Shown here in pieces: positions 8,069 to 14,312 of a stretch of 18,462 nucleotides of DNA. The stretch comes from Baffinella frigidus. Taxonomy: Eukaryota > Cryptophyceae > Cryptomonadales > Baffinellaceae. The stretch covers positions 536,555 through 555,016 of the forward strand of contig MU646306.1 in assembly GCA_026770585.1 (NCBI GenBank), given 5' to 3'. Below the pieces are notes generated by a model. That model was not told the origin of the DNA, did not search any database, and worked only from the letters and a program-made list of their open reading frames with translations. Both the position numbers and the translations under genes were made by a program. Every line of letters begins with the position of its first letter. Position 1 is the first letter of the stretch.

Positions 8069-8181
8069 TCATAAGAAACCGCCTCCCCCTAGGACCCTAC
8101 AGTAGGTCCATGCCTAGGGCCCTACGGTGGTCCTAGGGGGGGGGGCGGTTTCATATGAGCGAGGTACTCATGTACCCCTGT
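8054..8181. mobile_element. Foldback/MITE-like element, copy C
   Basis: Begins ACAGGGGTACCTCGCTCATA and ends TACCCCTGT. The arms pair over the CTCGCTCATAAGAAACCGCC / GGCGGTTTCATATGAGCGAG region. A short insertion (about TCATGTAC) lies near the right end. The core CCCTACAGTAGG...CCTAGGGCCCTACGGTGGTCCTAGG matches copy A in orientation. No coding capacity. Confidence 0.8.
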
Positions 8182-8205
8182 AGGCCCTTGACTGCTCAAC
8201 CACGA

Positions 8206-8518
8206 AGCTCGAAAAACCTGTAGGACCTAAAGGTGTCAATCATGTGTGACCCACAGATGTGAAAGGAGATATAGAGAGATTGATGATTTATTGCCAAACA
8301 ACCAGCGTCAGCGCCGCACATGCTACGCATCGTGCCACTTACTGTACCCCGTGTCGGCCGCTCATACGAGCATTTTTCGGGTGGATTCTAACTCCACCTC
8401 CTACCAAAGGAGATATACCTTAAGTGGCCAGTAGGCTCATACGCCTTACCGTAGGGCCCTAGGACCTGTCCAGGACCTGTAGGGGGTCCTTTAAGACCCC
8501 CTCGCCACTTAAGGGATA
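8206..8518. repeat. Dispersed repeat, copy 2, with nested foldback and 12-bp direct repeats
   Basis: Shares its start (AGCTCGAAAAACCTG) and its 8427-8518 block with 6148-6305. Between them, 12-bp direct repeats AAAGGAGATATA (8262-8273 and 8406-8417) flank 132 bp that have no counterpart in copy 1. The 3' part is itself a foldback: CCTTAAGTGGC (8418-8428) pairs perfectly with GCCACTTAAGG (8504-8514), and inside it GGGGGTC (8482-8488) pairs with GACCCCC (8495-8501). Confidence 0.75.
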
Positions 8519-8761
8519 CTTTTACAAATAGATGTAAAACAAACACGGGCCGCCATGAAGGCAGACTTAAAATACTCCATTTTCTTTCCTCGAGTGAGAT
8601 CCGCTGCCCGGCCTAGACTGGGTCCTGAGCTCATCCCGAATACAGTCGATCTAACGGCCCGCGTCGGGCTCGTAGGTGGGCTCGTTTTAGACTAAGCCCC
8701 CACAGGCCTTGCTGACAGCACATTCCGTGCTGGGACACCTCCGACTTGAAAACAAGAGACA

Positions 8762-8767
8762 TTTATT
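8762..8767 (-). promoter_or_regulatory. AATAAA polyadenylation-type signal for the minus-strand gene
   Basis: On the minus strand the sequence reads TTTAATAAATGTCTCTTG, about 97 bases after the TAG at 8864-8866. The position and the following T/G-rich stretch are typical of a 3' end signal and support transcription of the gene on this strand. Confidence 0.55.
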
Positions 8768-8863
8768 AAACGTGAAAATACATGTACCAACACGGAGGCT
8801 ACGGTTGAGCAGGACCTAGAGAGAGATCATGCCCGCAGGCGCGCCACAGCCACGTTGCATCAA

Positions 8864-9607
8864 CTAAGCCTCCTCACTCTTACGCGTCATCTCCACGTCG
8901 CCACACGTTTCGGCGCGGTGCGAGGTCTGAAGAGGCCGAGAGATTTGGGCAACTTGAACCTTCCACGTCGGTCCGGCGGGCTCCGCAGCCGTCTTGGCAA
9001 CGCGAGGAGAATCGAAGAACTCTGCCTGGATCGTTTCCTTCTCGCGCGCAGCCGCACGCTTGGGGATCGGCGTTTTGCGGCCGACGAAGTCTTAGTCCGG
9101 CGCAGAAACGGTGCGCACTTTGAACTCAAAGCTCGGCTCCTTCACGGCGTTGGGGCAGGACCCGGCGCGTTTGATGGGGTCTGCAGGTGGCTTGATATGC
9201 GACATGTCGGACAGCGCCTGTGGCACTGAGGGCGTCGCCGTGCTGACGGTCCAAGTGTAGACGGTCCGCTTCACTTGCTCGTCGCCGTCGTCGAGCCACT
9301 CAGGTCGTCGTCGTGTAGGTCCACGTGGGAACTCCAAGGTCGGCTCCCGCACGATGGGGCAGGATGCGGCATGCTCGCTGTTGAAGTCGCCGAGGCAAAA
9401 GAGCGGGACAGGTTGGACAGCGCCTGCGGTACTCGGGTCGTCGCCACGTTGCTCGCTCAGGCGCTTGCTCGAGTCGCCGAGGGCCTGGCTGGCCTTGTAG
9501 TTCTTGATGACGTTCGTGATCTGGTCGAGCATGGCCTGCTCCTCCGGCGGCGTCGACGAGGATCGCACCACCTTCACGCACAACGCCAGCGCATCAACCC
9601 TGTCCAT
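8864..9607 (-). pseudogene. Unknown minus-strand gene with internal TAA and slipped internal repeat
   Basis: Starts at ATG 9607 in a good context (ACCCATGGAC). The first 171 codons stop at TAA 9092-9094, but the same frame stays open for another 75 codons to TAG 8864-8866 with similar composition (for example KTPIPKRAAAREKETIQAEF), followed by AATAAA. I recognise no family. The product looks soluble, with a helical-looking N-terminal segment (EEQAMLDQITNVIKNYK). The later part has a two-copy repeat (nt ~9330-9440 and ~9122-9235): SCPIVREPTLEF and SCPNAVKEPSFEF are in the reading frame of both copies, whereas VPQALS(D/N)(M/L)S is in frame only in the second. The copy offset is 208 bases at one end and 206 at the other, so one copy carries a net frameshift. 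The best reading is a decaying gene; stop readthrough, an unseen intron or assembly errors are alternatives. The plus-strand frame at 8855-9229 is its codon-aligned shadow. Confidence 0.55.
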
Positions 9608-10439
9608 GGGTGCGTGTCGCTCGTCCGTGGCTGTCGTCCGTGCTGCGTGCAGGGTTTGTTGTCCTTGTAGGGAGTGGATGCAAGGGGGGGGCAGCTAGCG
9701 CCCCCCTTTTTCATGAACGACTGCGTTATTTTGCAAACAAACGTGAGTGAATGATGACGGATGACTGAAATGATCACGAAACAATTCAGGGCGGATTCTA
9801 TGTGCTTTTTTAATTCGCGAAATACGTAATGCAAAGTCACTTATTGACTTTGAGTTACTTCGAATCTGAGCAAATATTCAGGAAAAGCGCAACGCTTCAG
9901 CCATAAAACAGTATTGAGACGGGAATCATGTTGAAACGCAACGTTTCGTTAATTGCATTATGTTTTCTTGGTACGTTTTTTAATGCAATTAAAATCGCAA
10001 CGTTTCATTATGTATCACACAATTCGAGCTCAAAGTGGCCGTAAAACGTTTTAGGGCAACTTTGCATTCTGTATTCTGTATTCTGTCCTCACATAGAATC
10101 CAGCCTCAAGGGACTGCCTTAAACCAGCGTGACTGCGACGAGATCACGATGGGGAAACACTGGGGCGCCAATAGTAAAATACTTGTACAATTATTGGGGC
10201 GACTCGATGGACGTTTTCGAGAATCATGATGATGTACACACCCGTAAAATGGGCCGTAACGTTTTGTCCAACTCGTCGACCTCCTCAAACAGAAACGAGT
10301 TTGTGAATAGAACATTCCAGAACACTTTTATTCGATAAAAACACTTGATGACTTCATTTGAAATCTCGCATTTCATTTTAGATACGTACATTTAAATCAA
10401 TTGTAAGGTTATCGATACATCCAAGACACGTAAACAAAT
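9608..10439. other. Gene-free spacer with short hairpins
   Basis: Stems seen: AAGGGGGG (9682-9689) / CCCCCCTT (9701-9708); CAAAGTCA (9832-9839) / TGACTTTG (9845-9852); AATTGCATTA (9951-9960) / TAATGCAATT (9981-9990). The last is flanked by direct repeats CGCAACGTTTC (9938 and 9996), a word shared with the large inverted repeat at 6354-6897. Short frames at 10035-10338 show no LamG or other similarity. No TATA box is evident before 10440. Confidence 0.55.
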
Positions 10440-13400
10440 ATGCCCACGACCGCCGTGTCAATGTTTCAGAGTGAAACGACGCATGGTTATTGGAAACATA
10501 TCACAGTATCATGGAATTCAGGAACAGCATCGATTTACGTAGATGGAGTATTGTTGACCACAAATGCATTCGAAATCCCACATGGCGACTATACGATCTC
10601 CACAACACCGGGTAGTAACGTACACACCTGGTTCGACGACTTCCGCATCTACGACCGCGCGCTGACGCAAGACGACGTCGACGTGCTCTACGCAAAGGAC
10701 AACACAATGGGCGGCTGCTACGACCGCACGGTGTGTGCGACCGCACCGGTGGAGACCGATGGGCTGTACATACACTTCCCGTTCGACAACGCAGGGGAGC
10801 AACGGAACATGGCGCCTTTGGGACCGGATATTGCGTTGGTTGTAACTGGAACTGGTACAGCAACGATTGAGCAGTCGGGAGTCGTTGGTGCTGCATACAC
10901 ACGTACAACTAGCAATACGGTTTACACCTACGCTGACACCTCCGCCCAATTACTGTCGACAATGCAACTGAAACTTACTGTCACTGCGTGGGCACGCTTT
11001 GACACGGATGGAACTGCAACTATATTCCAAAGCAACATATTCGATGTCTTGATCAAGGCTTTGGGTATACGGGTCCACTCCAGAGGAGAGACAGCGGGAA
11101 TTCAGTATGGAGGTGGGTCGCGTAAACCTAACAGATGGTACCACATAGCGTGTGTGGCAGACGTTTCCACCGCAACGACGGCATTTACAGTTTATGTCAA
11201 TGGCGAACTATCATTTCAACGTGACTTCGACACTGGTTCCCATGACGATGTATTCACTAGAATAATCGCTGGTGCCCAATATAGTGAGCCATCCACCTAT
11301 GTCGACGACCTGCGCATCTACAACCGCGCGCTCTCAGTCACAGAGGTGGCCGCGTTGTACCGCGCACGCGACACGGTGCCTGCGGACTGCTTGGCGGAGG
11401 TGTCGTCGGGTACAGCAGTGGCATACAACAGTGCGGTGGAGCCAGTGGTGCAGAGTTCGTTCCTGTTTTACTGCTCAGATGCGACGAACGTTTCGTTCTC
11501 AGTGCACCGTGAACTTGCCAGCGCTGATGCGTACACACCCCCCGTCCGCTTCAAGGCCGAAACCCCTGAATGGGGGTACATGGACCCGAACCTGGAGGCT
11601 GGTCACACACAGTACGAGGAGAAAGACAGCGTATCGGGCGACCGGTATATGGTACACAAATTCATGCACACAGGCGGCCTTCGTACGAGTGGAACCCAGG
11701 TACAGACTCAGTATACAATGTCTTTTGCAGTGCAGACCACCATCGACATCCTTGTCGTCGGTGGCGGGGGTGGCGGCGGTGGCGTCACTGGGACCTGTCA
11801 ATGCGCCGCCGGTGGTGGCAGTGGTGGCGAGTATAATCTGGTACTGCAACAGTCAGTTTCTGGCGAACATGTTATCATGGTTGCTGCCGGTGGTCTAGGT
11901 AGTGTTGGAAGTATAGACGGGATGTCTGGGTCTAACTCGGCATTCGGCACTGCTTACACCAGCATTGGTGGTGGTGGTGGTGCCAGGTCCGCCTTCAATA
12001 GTCGTACTGTCGGAGTACAGGGTGCTTATGGTGGCGGAAGTGGTTGTGGGGCAAGAAATGATAATTCTGGTGGAACTGTCGCGGCCGTATGTGGGTTAGC
12101 AGATGAAAATATTTGTGGCGGGGAAGGTCAGTGGCAACAATGGGTTGGATCTTCAGGTGGGGGTGGTGGATGTGGCGGTTCTGGACGTGCCGCTATAACA
12201 GGTCGCGGGGGCGATGGCGGCTTGGGTCTCTCCGTCCCCGAGTTCTCAGTAGAGGTTTGTGGTGGCGGTGCGGGCAGTACCCGTTATTGTGTTGTTTCAG
12301 ACGCAACACATGGTGGTGGAACAAGTGGGCCGACGACAGATGCATTTTCGCCAGATGGGGTGGCCGGGACGGGTGGTGGAGGTGCTGGTGCAGGACAAAG
12401 TTGTGCTTCTGGTATGGGCCATGGCGGCTCCGGTGTGGTGATGCTACGCTATCGACTGCCAACCAAGGGTGGGTCACCTCTTCCACTACTAATGGGTGTA
12501 ACCGACTCCGCATGGGTGGACGATGTCGTGGAGCCAAGCGATGACATTATGACGGTGACACAAAGCGATGACATTATGACGGTGACACAAAGCGGGCTAT
12601 CTGACCACACGGTCGATGGCCACACGCAGTATGTGGTAGAAGACAGCGTGTCCGGCGACATGTACATGGTGCACAAGTTCATGCACACAGGTGGCACGAC
12701 ACAGCAAGAATACGGTGTTAACGTCAACACTACCTACCAGGTTAATTTCCCCAGCACTACTATCATCGATCTACTCGTGGTCGCTGGTGGTGGTGCTGGT
12801 GGGTATGGGTCTGGTGAAGCCTGTGGTGGAGGCGGGAGTGCCGGTGAAGTTGTAGAACTATCGGGTATAGTGGCCAACGGGTTTCTCAGTATCGCGGTTG
12901 GTGCGGGTGGTGGACCACAGGCAGTGGCATGGTATAATATCGCCAGAACCAATGAAGGAATGGACGGCTCGCAGTCGACATTTGGGGATACCATTGCCAT
13001 ACATGGTGGTGGTGGTGGTAAGGGCCAGCGTCTGAGCAATAGTTTAAGTTGGCACACAAGTGGTAGAGGTGGTGCATATGGAACAGGTGGCAGTGCATCA
13101 AAACAGAGCAACTCAGGATGGACAAATGCTGACGGTGCCGCGGGACAACGCCCTGTGGGAAATGTACACACAGGTGGTGCATCTTATGGGTATTTCAATG
13201 ATGCGAGTCCGGTGTGTGGGGGTGGTGGTGGGGCAGGTGGTAGTGGACTTCCGGGGACTCAAACTCCCCGCGTAGTTGGGTTAGGGGGTGTTGGTGTCAA
13301 CGTACCAAACTTTCAAATCGACGTCGGCGGTGGTGGGTCTGGAGCAAATCGTTATGGTCGTACTGGTTCGTCGCATGGTGGGGGCGGTGTTGTCAATAGT

Positions 13401-14156
13401 GCTGTAGACGGTACAGGTGGCGGAGGTGGCGGTGGTATGGCAACAGATAAATTTGGCGGAGCTGGTGGCTCCGGAATCGTCATGCTGCGCTACCGGATTG
13501 GACCCAAGGCAGTGTGGCACACGACACAGCCACTGTTTGCAATGAGTGTTGGACCGCACACACTCTCGGTTGGCATGAGCGCGGGGGTGGATGCCATCTC
13601 ACACATCCGATTCGCCACAGGGACTGGTTCATGCTACTTCTACACAGACAAAGATCCGAACACGGCTGTGTGCACACAATGTCCATCAGGACAGGAGTCG
13701 GTACAACCACAGAACAACATTTCCACATGCCAACCATGCACGGGAGTAGGTCGAGTGTTTGACGAGAACACAAAGGAGTGTTCATGTGCGGGGACGGGCA
13801 GAGTGTTTGACGAAAACACACAGGAGTGTTCATGTGCGGGGACTGGTCGAATCTTCAACGAGACAATACAAGAGTGTTTGTGTATGGGAAGTGGTCGAGT
13901 GTTTGACGAGACCACAAACGAGTGTTTGTGTATGGGAACGGGTCGAGTGTTTGACGAAAACACACAGGAGTGTTCATGTGAGGGGACTGGTCGAATCTTC
14001 AACGAGACAATACAAGAGTGTTTGTGTATGGGAAGTGGTCGATTTTTCAACGAGACCACGCAAGAATGTGTATGTAAAACAGGCGAACAGTTCGATGAGG
14101 GAATACAATCGTGTAGTTGTATAGCAGGCTACACCAGGATGATATCAAATCCATAA
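10440..14156 (+). CDS. LamG / glycine-rich / Cys-repeat modular surface protein, N-terminally incomplete
   Basis: 1238 codons without an intron. Domains: residues 1-86, the C-terminal half of a LamG domain (WKHITVSWNSGTASIYVDG ... FDDFRIYDRAL); ~108-309, a complete LamG domain (LYIHFPFDNAG ... VDDLRIYNRAL); ~317-375, a Cys-containing linker (CLAEVSSGT ... FYC); ~388-413 and ~727-750, the HTQY...DSVSGD.YMVHKFMHTGG module, each followed by a glycine-rich domain (~435-673 and ~779-1020) running from D(I/L)LVV(G/A)GGG to SG(V/I)VMLRYR. Then come an ephrin-receptor-like Cys motif (CTQCPSG ... CQPC) and 16-residue Cys repeats from 1100 to ~1227. LamG domains commonly bind glycans or proteins, so an extracellular adhesive role is inferred. 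The first LamG is cut in half, there is no signal peptide, and an in-frame TAA lies at 10431-10433. The gene is therefore 5'-truncated, or a 5' exon is missing (TTTCAG acceptor-like site at 10464-10469). Confidence 0.85.
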   Translation: MPTTAVSMFQSETTHGYWKHITVSWNSGTASIYVDGVLLTTNAFEIPHGDYTISTTPGSNVHTWFDDFRIYDRALTQDDVDVLYAKDNTMGGCYDRTVCATAPVETDGLYIHFPFDNAGEQRNMAPLGPDIALVVTGTGTATIEQSGVVGAAYTRTTSNTVYTYADTSAQLLSTMQLKLTVTAWARFDTDGTATIFQSNIFDVLIKALGIRVHSRGETAGIQYGGGSRKPNRWYHIACVADVSTATTAFTVYVNGELSFQRDFDTGSHDDVFTRIIAGAQYSEPSTYVDDLRIYNRALSVTEVAALYRARDTVPADCLAEVSSGTAVAYNSAVEPVVQSSFLFYCSDATNVSFSVHRELASADAYTPPVRFKAETPEWGYMDPNLEAGHTQYEEKDSVSGDRYMVHKFMHTGGLRTSGTQVQTQYTMSFAVQTTIDILVVGGGGGGGGVTGTCQCAAGGGSGGEYNLVLQQSVSGEHVIMVAAGGLGSVGSIDGMSGSNSAFGTAYTSIGGGGGARSAFNSRTVGVQGAYGGGSGCGARNDNSGGTVAAVCGLADENICGGEGQWQQWVGSSGGGGGCGGSGRAAITGRGGDGGLGLSVPEFSVEVCGGGAGSTRYCVVSDATHGGGTSGPTTDAFSPDGVAGTGGGGAGAGQSCASGMGHGGSGVVMLRYRLPTKGGSPLPLLMGVTDSAWVDDVVEPSDDIMTVTQSDDIMTVTQSGLSDHTVDGHTQYVVEDSVSGDMYMVHKFMHTGGTTQQEYGVNVNTTYQVNFPSTTIIDLLVVAGGGAGGYGSGEACGGGGSAGEVVELSGIVANGFLSIAVGAGGGPQAVAWYNIARTNEGMDGSQSTFGDTIAIHGGGGGKGQRLSNSLSWHTSGRGGAYGTGGSASKQSNSGWTNADGAAGQRPVGNVHTGGASYGYFNDASPVCGGGGGAGGSGLPGTQTPRVVGLGGVGVNVPNFQIDVGGGGSGANRYGRTGSSHGGGGVVNSAVDGTGGGGGGGMATDKFGGAGGSGIVMLRYRIGPKAVWHTTQPLFAMSVGPHTLSVGMSAGVDAISHIRFATGTGSCYFYTDKDPNTAVCTQCPSGQESVQPQNNISTCQPCTGVGRVFDENTKECSCAGTGRVFDENTQECSCAGTGRIFNETIQECLCMGSGRVFDETTNECLCMGTGRVFDENTQECSCEGTGRIFNETIQECLCMGSGRFFNETTQECVCKTGEQFDEGIQSCSCIAGYTRMISNP
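12537..12590 (+). repeat. 27-bp perfect tandem duplication inside the coding frame
   Basis: Bases 12537-12563 and 12564-12590 are identical and in frame, giving SDDIMTVTQ twice. The related gene downstream has one equivalent (SDSTMLLTQ), so the duplication is recent and specific to this gene. Confidence 0.95.
13737..14120 (+). repeat. 48-bp Cys-repeat array with 144-bp higher-order period
   Basis: Encodes tandem 16-residue units C.G.GR(V/I)F(D/N)E.T.EC(S/L). Seven clear units are followed by one or two degenerate ones (CKTGEQFDEGIQSCS). Bases 13801-13898 and 13945-14042 match with one visible difference, an exact 144-bp (three-unit) offset, which shows amplification of a trimer. Each unit has two Cys, a spacing compatible with a small disulfide-linked EGF-like string. 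Confidence 0.95.
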
Positions 14157-14248
14157 AAGAGACATGCCATATGGGTTAGGTAGACCGCGACGAAATGGGC
14201 AGATCATGAGGTACACATGTAGAGATCGCACTTGTATCACGAAAATCA

Positions 14249-14258
14249 TATATAAAAG
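14249..14258 (+). promoter_or_regulatory. TATA box TATATAAAAG
   Basis: A consensus TATA box in the 123-bp gap between the two large genes. A start about 25-30 bases downstream would fall near 14280, which favours the ATG at 14313 over that at 14280 as translation start. An earlier ATG at 14270 opens an eight-codon frame (to 14293) that would be included only if transcription starts further upstream. Confidence 0.6.
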
Positions 14259-14312
14259 AGCGGTTACACATGAACATATATGAGCGGTGGTGATACCAGG
14301 GGTGGTATAGGA

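Noticed and set aside
7684-8072. Gly/Phe/Trp-rich minus-strand frames of 67-100 codons
   Set aside because: They are translations of the CCCCAAA-type repeat array.
8406-8418. AAGGAGATATACC, identical to the ribosome-binding region of common expression vectors
   Set aside because: No other vector sequence surrounds it, a related copy (AAAGGAGATATA) lies at 8262, and it is part of the dispersed repeat. A chance match is the simplest reading.
8855-9229. 124-codon plus-strand frame
   Set aside because: It is codon-aligned antisense to the minus-strand gene, which has the better start context, the matching internal protein repeat and an AATAAA signal.
11272-11898. 208-codon alternative plus frame inside the first LamG gene
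   Set aside because: It is rich in Arg/Thr/Ser, without domains, and fully overlaps the LamG and glycine-rich frame, which has clear motifs.
12734-13171. Pro/His-rich minus-strand frames under the glycine-rich domains
   Set aside because: They are antisense of Gly codons (GGT/GGC read as ACC/GCC/CCA), with no independent signal.
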